Positions 25,626-34,520 of a stretch of DNA of 64,000 nucleotides are shown piece after piece. This DNA comes from Catellatospora tritici (lineage in GTDB: Bacteria; Actinomycetota; Actinomycetes; Mycobacteriales; Micromonosporaceae): positions 372,001 through 436,000 of the forward strand of contig NZ_JAHRCY010000006.1 in assembly GCF_019083965.1 (NCBI RefSeq), written 5' to 3'. A program made the translations under genes and the position numbers. Under the pieces are notes generated by a model. That model searched no databases. It had not been told where the DNA came from and saw only the letters and a program-made list of their open reading frames with translations. Within the stretch, counting starts at the first letter, position 1. Each line of letters starts with the position of its first letter.

Positions 25626-26298
25626 AGGCGGGGAGGTGGCGGGTGCGGGCTGCCGTCAGGTGGGCGTGCATGGCGGCGGAGGCGGCGTCGGCGTCGCCCT
25701 TGGCGATTGCCTTGGCGATGCGGCCGTGCTCGGTGGCGGTGTCCCCGGCCTGTGTGGAGGGGAAGTACAGCCGGTGTAGGTGCAGGTGGGAGTGCAGCCG
25801 GATGATCGAGTCGCGCAGCAGGGTGCTGCCGGAGACCTCGGCGACCAGGTCGTGGAAGCGCGCGTCGAGCGCCGTGAAGGCGGCGTGGCGCCGGTAGCCG
25901 TCGCCGCTCTCCACCGGCGGTTCGGCGGCCGCCTCGGTCTTGAGCAGCGCGCGGTCCTCGGCGCCGGCGTGTTGGGCGGCCCGTGCGGCGGCCGCCGGTT
26001 CGAGCAGCAGTCGCATCTCGAACAGTTCCTCGAACTCGGCCCGGGTGAGCAGCGGCGTGGTGGTGTACCCGGACATGGCCCGCTTGCGCACCAGCCCGTC
26101 GGACTCCAACCTGGCCAGTGCCTCGCGCACGGGCGTGGGGGAGACCTCCAGGCTGCGGGCGAGGCCGTCGATGCTGACCCGGTCGCCGGGCGCGATCGCG
26201 TGCTCCATGATCAGCGTCTTGAGAGACTCGTACACGTCGTCGGTCAGGGTCAGCCGCTGGGCCGGGCGCACCTGGCCGCTGACGGATGGCGTGGTCAT
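25615..26298 (-). CDS. GntR-family regulator with FCD domain
   Basis: A 227-residue regulator. The N-terminal winged helix spans about residues 15-80 (DDVYESLKTLIMEHAIAPGD ... SLEVSPTPVREALARLESDGLVRKR). The C-terminal all-helical FCD ligand-binding domain follows (FEELFEMRLLLEPAAAARAA, then histidine-bearing helices such as FHDLVAEV and LHSHLHLHRLY). FCD regulators sense sugar acids and similar metabolites through a metal-bound site. It is divergent from the lactonase gene, and a shared palindrome occurs before both halves of the fucose cluster. It is therefore the likely local regulator, sensing a fuconate-type intermediate. Confidence 0.88.
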   Translation of the reverse strand: MTTPSVSGQVRPAQRLTLTDDVYESLKTLIMEHAIAPGDRVSIDGLARSLEVSPTPVREALARLESDGLVRKRAMSGYTTTPLLTRAEFEELFEMRLLLEPAAAARAAQHAGAEDRALLKTEAAAEPPVESGDGYRRHAAFTALDARFHDLVAEVSGSTLLRDSIIRLHSHLHLHRLYFPSTQAGDTATEHGRIAKAIAKGDADAASAAMHAHLTAARTRHLPAFTR

Positions 26299-26354
26299 CA
26301 GGGTCCCCCTTGACTCTCACCGGCGTGAGCGAGTAAACCTTACCGACATCCATT

Positions 26355-26366
26355 ATGCTATAGGAT
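26355..26366. promoter_or_regulatory. candidate GntR operator, divergent GntR/lactonase region
   Basis: ATGCTATAGGAT matches 11 of 12 bases of the perfect palindrome ATCCTATAGGAT found at 30800 in the other divergent promoter of the cluster. It is preceded by an AT-rich stretch in an otherwise GC-rich region. Confidence 0.65.
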
Positions 26367-26427
26367 CTACGATCGCCATCGCCGTACCGCGACGGCGAGA
26401 CGTGCGTGTCGCCGGGAAGGGTGAACC

Positions 26428-27270
26428 GTGAGAATCGACGCCCACCACCACCTGTGGACGGCAGACTACGCCTGGTTGGCCGAACCCGGCCTCGAGCCGC
26501 TGCGCCGCGACTACACCGCCGCCGACCTCACCGCCCACCTCGACGCCAACGGCGTGCGGGCCACGGTGCTCGTCGAGGCCGGACGCTGCGAGCTGGCCGA
26601 GACGTACGAGTTCCTCGCCCTGGCCGCCGCCGAGCCCCGCATCGCCGGGGTCGTCGGCTGGGTCTCGTTCGTCGACCCCGACCCGTCCGCGACGTTGGCC
26701 GCCCTGCGGGCCGCCCCGGGCGGCGACCGACTCGTCGGCATCCGCGACCAGGTGCAGGGCCAGCTCGACCCGGACTATCTGGACCGCCCCGACGTGCGCG
26801 CCTGCCTGGCCGCGGCGGGACGGGCCGGGCTCGTCGTCGACCTGGTGGTCCGCGAAGACCAGTTGCCCGCCTGCGCCCGTGCCGCCCGCGACCTGACCGG
26901 CACCGTGTTCGTGCTCGACCATCTCGGCAAGCCCAGGATCACGCCGGACGGGCTGGCCGCGTGGCGTGCGGCCGTGGCGCCGCTGGCCGAGTGCGCCAAC
27001 GTGGTGGTGAAACTGTCTGGGCTGCTCACCGAAGCTGGTCCGGACTGGACGGTCGAGCGGATCGCGCCGTTCGCGGCGACCGCGCTGGAGCTGTTCGGCG
27101 CCGAGCGGGTCATGCTGGGCTCGGACTGGCCGGTCTGCGAACTCGTCGCGTCGTACGCGCAGACCGTGACCGCGCTGGCGGCTGCCCTGCCGCCCCTGTC
27201 CGCCCCGGAGCACGCCGCCGTGTCCGGGGGCACCGCGATCAGCACCTACCGCCTGGAGGTCCCCAGATGA
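26428..27270 (+). CDS. amidohydrolase-family sugar lactonase (L-fuconolactonase-like)
   Basis: A 280-residue amidohydrolase-superfamily protein of the fuconolactonase/rhamnonolactonase type, which opens sugar-acid lactones. It begins MRIDAHHHLW, the metal-binding HxH region, from a GTG with a GGGAAGG site. Later motifs are VGIRDQVQGQ, VFVLDHLGKP, VVKLSGLL and a C-terminal RVMLGSDWPVC with the catalytic aspartate. In this operon it would hydrolyse L-fucono-lactone to L-fuconate. Its stop overlaps the start of the FAH-type hydrolase (ATGA). Confidence 0.86.
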   Translation: MRIDAHHHLWTADYAWLAEPGLEPLRRDYTAADLTAHLDANGVRATVLVEAGRCELAETYEFLALAAAEPRIAGVVGWVSFVDPDPSATLAALRAAPGGDRLVGIRDQVQGQLDPDYLDRPDVRACLAAAGRAGLVVDLVVREDQLPACARAARDLTGTVFVLDHLGKPRITPDGLAAWRAAVAPLAECANVVVKLSGLLTEAGPDWTVERIAPFAATALELFGAERVMLGSDWPVCELVASYAQTVTALAAALPPLSAPEHAAVSGGTAISTYRLEVPR

Positions 27271-28109
27271 AGCTCATGCGGCTCGGCGCACCCGGCGCCG
27301 AACGCCCCGTCCTGTACGCCGACGGGCGCCACTACGACCTGTCCGGGATCACCGCCGACATCGACGGCGCCTTCCTGGCCTCGGGTGGGCTCGACCGCGT
27401 CCGGGCGGCAAGCGGGGACCTGCCCGAACTCGACGGCACCGGGTTGCGGGTGGGCGCGCCGATCGCCCGGCCCGGCGCGGTCGTCTGCATCGGACAGAAC
27501 TACGCCGCGCACGCGGCCGAGTCGGGCGCACAGCCGCCGACCACTCCGATCATGTTCTACAAGGCCCCGAACACGGTCGTGGGGCCGTACGACGACATCC
27601 TCATCCCGCGCGGCTCGACCACCACCGACTGGGAGGTGGAGCTGGCCGTCGTCATCGGCCGCCGCGCCCGCTACCTGGACTCCCCGGCGCAGGCCCTGGC
27701 CCACGTCGCCGGGTACGTGCTCTCCGACGACGTCTCCGAGCGCGACTTCCAGCTGCACCAGTCGGGCGGGCAGTGGTCCAAGGGCAAGTCCTGTGAGACG
27801 TTCCAGCCGCTGGGTCCGTGGCTGGTCACCCCGGACGAGCTGGGCGAGGTGGGCGACCTCGGGCTGCGCTCGTGGGTGAACGGGCAGCCGCGCCAGGACT
27901 CCAGCACCAAGGACATGATCTTCGACGTGGCGTACCTGATCTGGCACCTGTCGCAGTACACGGTGCTGGACCCGGGCGACGTCGTGAACACCGGCACACC
28001 GCAGGGCGTGGCCCTGTCGGGCCGGTTCCCGTACCTGGCGCCGGGCGACGTGGTCGAGGTCGAGATCGACGGCCTGGGGCGCCAACGCTGCGTGTGTGCG
28101 TCCGCCTGA
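27267..28109 (+). CDS. fumarylacetoacetate hydrolase-family protein, probable 2,4-diketo-3-deoxy-L-fuconate hydrolase
   Basis: A 280-residue FAH-family enzyme. The start at 27267 (MKLMRLGAPGAERPVLYADG) overlaps the lactonase stop. Family motifs are CIGQNYAAHAAE, PIMFYKAPNTVVGPYDDILIP, WEVELAVVIG, YVLSDDVSERDFQ and a C-terminal DVVNTGTPQGVAL. Members with this layout cleave 2,4-diketo-3-deoxy sugar acids. With the dehydratase, SDR and lactonase in the same locus, the expected reaction is 2,4-diketo-3-deoxy-L-fuconate to pyruvate plus L-lactate. The stereochemistry (fuconate against rhamnonate) cannot be settled by sequence reading. Confidence 0.85.
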   Translation: MKLMRLGAPGAERPVLYADGRHYDLSGITADIDGAFLASGGLDRVRAASGDLPELDGTGLRVGAPIARPGAVVCIGQNYAAHAAESGAQPPTTPIMFYKAPNTVVGPYDDILIPRGSTTTDWEVELAVVIGRRARYLDSPAQALAHVAGYVLSDDVSERDFQLHQSGGQWSKGKSCETFQPLGPWLVTPDELGEVGDLGLRSWVNGQPRQDSSTKDMIFDVAYLIWHLSQYTVLDPGDVVNTGTPQGVALSGRFPYLAPGDVVEVEIDGLGRQRCVCASA

Positions 28110-28122
28110 CAGACTGTCGGCT

Positions 28123-28150
28123 ACCGGCCGTCGGGTTTGCGGCGGCCGGT
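28123..28150 (+). terminator. weak hairpin after the FAH-type gene
   Basis: 8-bp arms ACCGGCCG and CGGCCGGT with a 12-base loop, followed by TTC. It is a possible terminator of the lactonase/hydrolase transcript. Confidence 0.4.
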
Positions 28151-28285
28151 TTCACGGTATCGCTGAAACGAATGCACCAGCGCGCGTGATCCCGCGATGA
28201 ACGCGCCCTCCGAACGCACCCGTGACCGGCCGCGTCTGCGGTCGTTGCCGGACCGGGCGCCTCTTCCACACCTGGCGGTGAGCCG

Positions 28286-28666
28286 ATGACAGTGAAGATC
28301 GTGCAGCGGGACGACCTGGGCGTGGTGGTCGTGGCGCTGGTCGGAGAGCTCGACCTCGACAGCGCGCCCATACTGCGGGCCGTCTTCAGCGACCTGCTCG
28401 ACCGCGGCCAGTTCCGCATCGTGGTGGACGCGGGGGAGCTGGGCTTCTGTGACTCGGTCGGGCTGTCCGCCCTGCTGCTGTCGCATCGCGCCTGCGCGAC
28501 GCAGGGTGGGTTCGTGCGGCTGGCCCGGGTCGGTGCGGTGCTGGGCAACCTGCTCGCCATGGTAGGGCTGGCCGAGGTGCTGGCCTGCTACGACACCGTG
28601 GCCGCGGCGGCGCGTGGGGACGAGGGCCAGCGCTCAGCCCAGCCGGCGCGGCACCGGCTGAGCTGA
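28286..28666 (+). CDS. STAS-domain protein (anti-sigma factor antagonist-like)
   Basis: A 126-residue single STAS domain: VVVVALVGELDLDSAPILRAVF, then FRIVVDAGELGFCDSVGLSALL with the serine of DSVGL at the usual phosphorylation position. Such proteins bind anti-sigma kinases and release sigma factors. There is no kinase or sigma gene next to it. It sits between the two halves of the fucose cluster and does not look related to sugar metabolism, so it may be an inserted or independent gene. Confidence 0.85.
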   Translation: MTVKIVQRDDLGVVVVALVGELDLDSAPILRAVFSDLLDRGQFRIVVDAGELGFCDSVGLSALLLSHRACATQGGFVRLARVGAVLGNLLAMVGLAEVLACYDTVAAAARGDEGQRSAQPARHRLS

Positions 28667-28701
28667 GCTTCGGGCTGCCGGGGCGCTGGTCAGCCGGGGA
28701 G

Positions 28702-29439
28702 TCAGCGGACCAGGCGCAGGCCGGACATGCCGCCGTCGACTGCCAGCGAGGTGCCGGTGGTCGCACCGGCGCGCGGCGAGGCCAGGTACGCCACCGCCTC
28801 GGCCACCTCGTCGGCGCTGACCAGGCGTCCCGTGGGCTGCCGCGCGGCCAGCTTCCGCTTCTCCTCGACCGGATCGGCCGCGTTGGCCAGCAGCCGCGCC
28901 ACCCACGGCGTGTCCACGGTGCCGGGCGCGACCGCGCACACGCGCACCCCGTCGGCGACCAGGTCGGCGGCCATGGCCAGGGTCAGTGCGTGCACGGCGC
29001 CCTTGGTGGCCGAGTAGACGGCCCGGTTGACCAGGCCCGCCCCGGCGGCGATCGAGGAGATGTTCACGATCACGCCGCGGCTGGAGCGGCGCAGGTGCGG
29101 CAGAGCGGCGCGGCTGGCGCGGGCGATGCCGACCACGTTGACGTCCAGGCAGCGGTGCCACTCGTCGTCACCGGCCTGCTCGACCGTGCCGACGGCGCTG
29201 ATGCCCGCGCAGTTGACCAGGATGTCCAGGCCGCCGAGCTCGGCGACGACCCGGTTCATGGCGTCTTCGAGCGGTGTCGTCACGTCGGCGCGCACGGGCA
29301 GGTGCCGGTGCGGGGTGCCGGGGTCGCGGTCGAGGATCGCCACCCGGGCGCCCCGGTCGGCGAGCAGCTCGGCGCAGGCGGCGCCGATGCCCGAGGCGCC
29401 GCCGGTGACGGCGGCGACCAGGCCGGTGAACTCAGTCAT
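28702..29439 (-). CDS. short-chain dehydrogenase, probable 2-keto-3-deoxy-L-fuconate dehydrogenase
   Basis: A 245-residue classical SDR. The cofactor motif is TGGASGIG near residues 13-20, the NAG-type motif is NCAGIS, the catalytic serine lies in [10 protein letters not shown] and the YxxxK pair in YSATK. An aspartate after strand 2 (AILDRD) suggests NAD. Its start overlaps the dehydratase gene end by 8 bases on the same strand, so it is made with the dehydratase. This supports the step that oxidises the dehydration product at carbon 4. Confidence 0.87.
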   Translation of the reverse strand: MTEFTGLVAAVTGGASGIGAACAELLADRGARVAILDRDPGTPHRHLPVRADVTTPLEDAMNRVVAELGGLDILVNCAGISAVGTVEQAGDDEWHRCLDVNVVGIARASRAALPHLRRSSRGVIVNISSIAAGAGLVNRAVYSATKGAVHALTLAMAADLVADGVRVCAVAPGTVDTPWVARLLANAADPVEEKRKLAARQPTGRLVSADEVAEAVAYLASPRAGATTGTSLAVDGGMSGLRLVR

Positions 29440-30739
29440 TCTTCCACTCCGGACCGTCGGGGAACTCGTATCGGACCAGCGACTGCTCGTGCATGCGCGC
29501 GGAGAAGCCGGGGGCGGTGGGGGCGGCGTAGCGGCCGCCGGTGATGCGCACCGGATCGGTGAAGTGCTCGTGCAGGTGGTCCACGTACTCGATCATGCGG
29601 CCGTCCAGGCTGGCCGAGATCGAGGTGTAGTCGAAGAAGGAGAAGTGCTGGACCAGCTCGCACAGGCCGACCCCGCCCGCGTGCGGGCACACCGGCTTGC
29701 CGTACGCGGCGGCCAGCAGCAGGATCGCCAGGTTCTCGTTCACGCCGCCGACGCGCGCGGAGTCGATCTGGACGACGTCGACCGCGTCGGCCTGCAGCAG
29801 CTGCTTGAACATGACCCGGTTGTGCACGTGCTCGCCGGTGGCGACCCGGATCGGCCGTCCGCCGGGCCCGGCCGTGGCCAGCGCGGTGCGGATCGCGGCG
29901 TGGCCGAGGATCTCGTCGGGGCTGGTCGGTTCCTCGATCCAGTACGGGTCCAGGTGCGCCAGCGCCGTCATCCAGTCGACCGCCTCGGCCACGCCCCAGC
30001 GCTGGTTGGCGTCGACGGCGATGGGGAAGCCATCGCCCAGCGCCTGCCGCGCGGCGGTGAACCGGCGCAGGTCGTCGGTGAGGTCCGCGCCGACCTTGAG
30101 TTTGACCATGGTGAACCCGTCGACGACGGCCTGGCGGGCGCGCCGGGTGACCTTGGCGTCGTCGTACCCGAGCCAGCCCGCCGAGGTGGTGTAGGCGGGG
30201 TAGCCGGTGGCCTCGATCGCGGCGGCGCGTTCGGCGCGGCCGGGTTCACGGTCGGTGAGCAGGTCGAGGGCGGCGGACGGGGTGAGCGCGTCGGTGAGGT
30301 AGCGCCAGTCCACACAGTCGACCAGCGCGGTCGGGGACATCGCGGTGAGGAACTTCCACAGCGGCAGCCCGGCGCGGCGGGCGGCCAGGTCCCAGGCGGC
30401 GTTGATGACCGCGCCCGCGGCCAGGTGCACCACGCCCTTCTCGGGGCCGAGCCAGCGCAGCTGCGAGTCGTGGGTGAGCCGGCGGCCGAACTCGCCGAGG
30501 TCGAGGGTGTCCAGATCCTGGCCGATCACGTACGGTCGAAGCGCTTCGATGGCGGCCGCGCAGATGTCGTTGCCGCGCCCGATGGTGAAGGTGAACCCGT
30601 GTCCGTAAACGTCACCGTCGGTGACAAGCTCGACGTACGCCGCCGAGTAGTCGGGGTCGGGGTTCATTGCGTCGGAGCCGTCGAGGGAACGCGAGGTGGG
30701 GAAGCGGATGTCGCGTACACGCAGGTCGAGAACCTTCAT
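29432..30739 (-). CDS. enolase-superfamily L-fuconate dehydratase
   Basis: A 435-residue mandelate racemase/enolase-superfamily dehydratase. The N-terminus ([20 protein letters not shown], then [12 protein letters not shown] and [14 protein letters not shown]) is the signature of L-fuconate dehydratases. Barrel motifs are MVKLKVG (KxK base), [17 protein letters not shown] and ATGEHVHNR (metal-binding acids), and [20 protein letters not shown]. The length is typical of the subfamily. It would turn L-fuconate into 2-keto-3-deoxy-L-fuconate. A GntR operator-like palindrome lies 60 bases upstream of its ATG. Confidence 0.9.
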   Translation of the reverse strand: MKVLDLRVRDIRFPTSRSLDGSDAMNPDPDYSAAYVELVTDGDVYGHGFTFTIGRGNDICAAAIEALRPYVIGQDLDTLDLGEFGRRLTHDSQLRWLGPEKGVVHLAAGAVINAAWDLAARRAGLPLWKFLTAMSPTALVDCVDWRYLTDALTPSAALDLLTDREPGRAERAAAIEATGYPAYTTSAGWLGYDDAKVTRRARQAVVDGFTMVKLKVGADLTDDLRRFTAARQALGDGFPIAVDANQRWGVAEAVDWMTALAHLDPYWIEEPTSPDEILGHAAIRTALATAGPGGRPIRVATGEHVHNRVMFKQLLQADAVDVVQIDSARVGGVNENLAILLLAAAYGKPVCPHAGGVGLCELVQHFSFFDYTSISASLDGRMIEYVDHLHEHFTDPVRITGGRYAAPTAPGFSARMHEQSLVRYEFPDGPEWKND

Positions 30740-30799
30740 CGGTTCCTGCCCGCGGTCGGCTGGTCGGTCATCTCGTGGCTCCTTTCGCCTACATCATGG

Positions 30800-30811
30800 A
30801 TCCTATAGGAT
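30800..30811. promoter_or_regulatory. candidate GntR operator, divergent dehydratase/lutA region
   Basis: ATCCTATAGGAT is a perfect 12-bp palindrome inside GGATCCTATAGGATC. It lies between the divergently transcribed dehydratase and lutA genes and matches the site at 26355. Confidence 0.7.
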
Positions 30812-30856
30812 CGGACGGCAAGAGCGGAACCCGCGTCCAGAGAGGAGGTCGATGCT

Positions 30857-31537
30857 GTGCGTATCGCGCTGCTCGTGACGTGTCTCAACGACGCGCTCTT
30901 CCCACGAGCCGGGATGGCGGTCGTGGCGGTGCTGGACCGGCTCGGCCACACCGTGGCCTTCCCGCCGGAGCAGACCTGCTGCGGCCAACTGCACGCCAAC
31001 ACCGGCTACGCCACGCCCGCCCGGGAGCTGGAACGCCACACCGAGGCGGCCTTCGCCGGGCACGACGTCATCGTGACGCCGTCCGGGTCCTGCGCCGCGC
31101 ACCTGCGCGCCCACACCCGCCTGCCCGTGTACGAGCTGTCCGAGCTGCTCGTCGACGTGCTCGGGGTGACCGACGTCGGCGCCCACTTCCCGCACCGGGT
31201 CACCTACCACCCGACCTGCCACGGCCTGCGCATGCTGCGCCTGGGTGACCGGCCGCAGCGGCTGCTGCGCGCGGTGTCCGGATTGGAGCTGGTCGAGCTG
31301 CCCGAACCCGAGCAGTGCTGCGGCTTCGGCGGCACCTTCGCGCTGAAGAACGCCGACGTCTCCGGCGCGATGCTCGCCGACAAGTGCGCCAACGCCGTGT
31401 CGACCGGCGCCGAGTACCTTGCCGCCGCAGACAACTCCTGCCTGGCCCACATCGGCGGCGGCCTGGCCCGCCGCCCCGGCGCCCCGAAGCCGATCCACTA
31501 CGCCGAGATTCTGGCCGACACGGGAGCCCGGTCATGA
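30857..31537 (+). CDS. lutA: LutA-like L-lactate utilisation (Fe-S)-binding subunit
   Basis: A 226-residue protein with two CCG cysteine-rich domains: TCCGQLHANTGY and QCCGFGGTFALK, each part of a longer CxnCCG array that binds an iron-sulphur cofactor. A GTG start (RIALLVTCLNDALFPRAG) fits the AGAGGAGG site upstream. LutA works with LutB and LutC to oxidise L-lactate to pyruvate in the cytoplasm. It opens the plus-strand operon that also holds lutB, lutC, the aldo/keto reductase and the AOR-family gene. Confidence 0.9.
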   Translation: MRIALLVTCLNDALFPRAGMAVVAVLDRLGHTVAFPPEQTCCGQLHANTGYATPARELERHTEAAFAGHDVIVTPSGSCAAHLRAHTRLPVYELSELLVDVLGVTDVGAHFPHRVTYHPTCHGLRMLRLGDRPQRLLRAVSGLELVELPEPEQCCGFGGTFALKNADVSGAMLADKCANAVSTGAEYLAAADNSCLAHIGGGLARRPGAPKPIHYAEILADTGARS

Positions 31538-31586
31538 GCGCCCGAGCGGTAGACCGCGGCATCGCGACCGGACCGGGTGATCACGC

Positions 31587-33017
31587 ATGAGCAGGCACCT
31601 GCCGATCGTGGCGGTGACGCCGTTCCCGGCCGCCGCCGCGCACGAGTTGAAGGACACGCAGCTGCGGGCCAACCTCGGGCGGGCCACCCGCACCATCCGC
31701 GACAAGCGGGCGCGGGTGGTGTCGGAGGTGCCCGACTGGGAGGAGCTGCGGGAACGGGCGGCGCGTACCAAGGATGAGGTGCTGGACCGGCTGCCCGAGC
31801 TGCTGGCCGCGTTCGAGGCGGCGGCGGTGGCGGCCGGGGCGAGCGTGCACCACGCGGTCGACGCGGCGGCCGCCAACGAGATCGTGGCCGAGCTGGTCCG
31901 GGCCCAGGGCGCCGACCAGGTCGTGAAGATCAAGTCGATGGCGACGCAGGAGATCGGGCTCAACGAGGCCCTGGCCGACGCCGGGATCACCGCGATCGAG
32001 ACCGACCTGGCCGAGCTGATCGTGCAGCTGGCCGACGACACCCCGTCGCACATCCTGGTCCCGGCGATCCACTACAACCGCAGCCAGATCCGCGAGATCT
32101 TCGCCGCGCGGATGCCCGGCTTCACCGCCGAGTCCGACGAGCCCGCGGTGCTCGCGGGGGCGGCCCGGGAGTACCTGCGGCGTACGTTCCTGTCGGCGCG
32201 GGTGGCCGTGTGCGGGGCGAACTTCGCCGTGGCCGAGACCGGGTCGCTGGTGATCGTGGAGTCGGAGGGCAACGGGCGGATGTGCCTGACCCTGCCGGAC
32301 ACGCTCATCGCGGTGGTCGGGGTGGAGAAGCTGCTGCCCAGGATGACCGACCTCGGCGACTTCCTGCGGCTGCTGCCGCGCTCGTCGACCGGGGAGCGGA
32401 TGAACCCGTACACCTCGATCTTCACCGGGGTCACGCCGGACGACGGGCCGCGGCGGCTGCACATCGTGCTGCTGGACAACGGCCGGACCAGGACCGCGCA
32501 GGACCCCGTCGGGCGGGCGGCGCTGCGCTGCATCCGCTGCTCGGCCTGCCTTAACGTCTGTCCCGTGTACGAGCGCACCGGCGGCCACGCCTACGGCTCG
32601 GTCTACCCCGGCCCGATCGGCGCCATCCTGTCCCCGCAGCTGACCGGCCAGGACGCGGGCGCCAACCGCTCGCTGCCGTACGCCTCGACGCTCTGCGGGG
32701 CGTGCTACGACGTCTGCCCCGTGAAGATCAACATTCCCGAGATCCTGGTGCACCTGCGCCAGACCGGGCCCAAGCCCGCCGCCGAACGGGCCGTGATGTC
32801 CACGCTGAGCTGGCTCATGCGCGACCGCAGGCGCTGGCGGGCGGCCCTGCGTGCGGCCCGCACCGGGGCCGCGCCGCTGCGGGCGCTCACCCGGCGGCGC
32901 GGCGGCACGCTGCGGCGGGCGCCGTGGCCGATGTCGGCGTGGACGGCGCACCGGGACGCGCCGCTGCCCGCGCCCGAGTCCTTCCGCGACTGGTGGAGGC
33001 GTACCCATGCTGAGTGA
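31587..33017 (+). CDS. lutB: LutB-like lactate utilisation iron-sulphur protein
   Basis: A 476-residue protein with an N-terminal LUD domain (VVKIKSMATQEIGLNEALAD ... ETDLAELIVQL ... NFAVAETGSLVIVESEGNGRM). Two ferredoxin-like 4Fe-4S motifs follow: CIRCSACLNVCPVY and CGACYDVCPVKINIP. The C-terminal extension is basic. It is the electron-transfer subunit of the L-lactate oxidising complex. Its end overlaps the lutC start by 11 bases, which indicates translational coupling. Confidence 0.92.
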   Translation: MSRHLPIVAVTPFPAAAAHELKDTQLRANLGRATRTIRDKRARVVSEVPDWEELRERAARTKDEVLDRLPELLAAFEAAAVAAGASVHHAVDAAAANEIVAELVRAQGADQVVKIKSMATQEIGLNEALADAGITAIETDLAELIVQLADDTPSHILVPAIHYNRSQIREIFAARMPGFTAESDEPAVLAGAAREYLRRTFLSARVAVCGANFAVAETGSLVIVESEGNGRMCLTLPDTLIAVVGVEKLLPRMTDLGDFLRLLPRSSTGERMNPYTSIFTGVTPDDGPRRLHIVLLDNGRTRTAQDPVGRAALRCIRCSACLNVCPVYERTGGHAYGSVYPGPIGAILSPQLTGQDAGANRSLPYASTLCGACYDVCPVKINIPEILVHLRQTGPKPAAERAVMSTLSWLMRDRRRWRAALRAARTGAAPLRALTRRRGGTLRRAPWPMSAWTAHRDAPLPAPESFRDWWRRTHAE

Positions 33018-33546
33018 GCTGTTCGCCGAGCGGGCCGGGGACTACCGGGCGGGCATCCACCACTGCACCGAACCGGAGCTGCCGAGCGTGCTGGCGGGGC
33101 TGCTGGCCGGGGCGTCGGCGGTGGTCGTACCCCCGGGCCTGCCGCAGGCGTGGACGCACGGCCTGGCGGCGCCGCTGCTGCCGGACGCCGACGGCGCCCG
33201 GCTGACCCCGGCCGACCTGGACGCGCCCGGCCTGTCCGTGCTCACCGGCTGTGCCGCGGCCATCGCCGAGACCGGCACCATCGTCCTGGACACCGGACCC
33301 GGCCAGGGCCGCCGCCTGCTCACCCTGGTCCCCGACCACCACATCTGCGTCGTGTACGACGAAAGCGTCGTCGCCGACGTGCCCGACCTGTTCGCGGCCT
33401 TGCCCGATCCCACCCGCCCCCTCACGATGATCTCCGGGCCCTCCGCCACCAGCGACATCGAGCTCAACCGGGTGGAGGGCGTGCACGGGCCACGCCGGCT
33501 CGACATCGTGTGCGTCCACGTCGCCTCCCGGAAGGAACCGCGTTGA
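33007..33546 (+). CDS. lutC: LutC-like LUD-domain protein
   Basis: A 179-residue LUD-domain protein beginning MLSELFAERAGDYRAGIHHC. The C-terminal part shows AAIAETGTIVLDTGPGQGRR, LVPDHHICVV and SGPSATSDIELNRVEGVHGP, which are typical of LutC. It is slightly shorter than the roughly 200-240-residue relatives, mainly at the N-terminus. It completes the LutABC set. Its stop codon overlaps the TTG start of the aldo/keto reductase, so lactate oxidation and fucose oxidation proteins are made from one message. Confidence 0.9.
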   Translation: MLSELFAERAGDYRAGIHHCTEPELPSVLAGLLAGASAVVVPPGLPQAWTHGLAAPLLPDADGARLTPADLDAPGLSVLTGCAAAIAETGTIVLDTGPGQGRRLLTLVPDHHICVVYDESVVADVPDLFAALPDPTRPLTMISGPSATSDIELNRVEGVHGPRRLDIVCVHVASRKEPR

Positions 33547-34520
33547 CCGACCCCCTCACCGCCGTCACCCCGCTCGGCCTCGGCTCCGGCCCACTGGGCA
33601 ACCTCTACCGGGCCATCGACGAGGAGCGCGCCGCCGCCACCGTCGAGCAGGCCTGGGCCGACGGGGTGCGCTACTTCGACACCGCCCCGCACTACGGCGT
33701 CGGCCTGGCCGAACGCCGCCTCGGCCGGGTCCTCGCCCGCCACCCGCGCGCTACGTACGCCCTGTCCACCAAGGTGGGCCGGGTGCTGGTGGACAACCCC
33801 GACGGCGGCAGCGACCGCGACCACGGCTTCGACACCCCGGCCACCCACCGGCGCGTCTGGGACTTCAGCGCCGACGGCGTACGCCGCAGCCTCGACGACA
33901 GCCTCACCCGCCTCGGCCTGGACCGGATCGACATCGCTCTGCTGCACGACCCCGAGGCGAGCCCCGACCCCGCCGCGGCGCTGCGCGAGGGCTACCCGGC
34001 CCTGGCCGCGCTGCGCGAGCAAGGCGTCCTCGGCGCGATCGGCATCGGCACCAACGACCTCGGCCTGCTCGAACGGTTCGCCACCGACACCGACGTGGAC
34101 GTGCTCATGGTCGCCGGGCGCTACACGCTGCTGGAGCAGCGGGCGCTGGACGCCGTGCTGCCCGCCTGCGCCGCGCGCGGCATCCGGGTGCTCAACGCCA
34201 GCGTGTTCAACAGCGGCCTGCTCGCCCTGGAACGCCCCGACGAGACCGCGACCTACGCGTACAGCCGCGTCCCCGCACCCGTGCTGGCCCGCGCCCGCGC
34301 CATCGCCGCCGTCTGCGCCCGGCACGGCGTCAGCCTGCCCCAGGCGGCGCTCGCCTTCGCCGGAGCGCACCCGGCCGTCGCCTCCGTCGTCATCGGCGCC
34401 GACCACCCCGACCACGTGACCCAGGCCGCCGCCCGCATCGCCACCCCGACCCCCGCCGACCTCTGGGCCGAACTGGTCGCCGAAGGACTGCTGCGCCCGG
34501 ACGCCCCGGTCCCCGCGTGA
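33543..34520 (+). CDS. aldo/keto reductase, probable L-fucose (aldose) dehydrogenase
   Basis: A 325-residue AKR starting at TTG (TTGA overlap with the lutC stop) with a GGAAGGAA site seven bases ahead. The catalytic residues are visible in RYFDTAPHYGVGLAERRLG (Asp, Tyr), ALSTKVGR (Lys) and DIALLHDPE (His). It belongs to the L-fucose/L-galactose or D-threo-aldose 1-dehydrogenase group by its DTAPHYG and WDFSADGVRRSLDDSL features. It would oxidise L-fucose to the lactone, the first step of the pathway. Cofactor preference is not determined. Confidence 0.87.
   Translation: MTDPLTAVTPLGLGSGPLGNLYRAIDEERAAATVEQAWADGVRYFDTAPHYGVGLAERRLGRVLARHPRATYALSTKVGRVLVDNPDGGSDRDHGFDTPATHRRVWDFSADGVRRSLDDSLTRLGLDRIDIALLHDPEASPDPAAALREGYPALAALREQGVLGAIGIGTNDLGLLERFATDTDVDVLMVAGRYTLLEQRALDAVLPACAARGIRVLNASVFNSGLLALERPDETATYAYSRVPAPVLARARAIAAVCARHGVSLPQAALAFAGAHPAVASVVIGADHPDHVTQAAARIATPTPADLWAELVAEGLLRPDAPVPA

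Noticed and set aside
26406..27266. Extension of the FAH-type hydrolase upstream to 26406
   Set aside because: The added stretch is out of phase with the lactonase gene and is arginine/proline-rich. The ATG at 27267 gives the correct family N-terminus.
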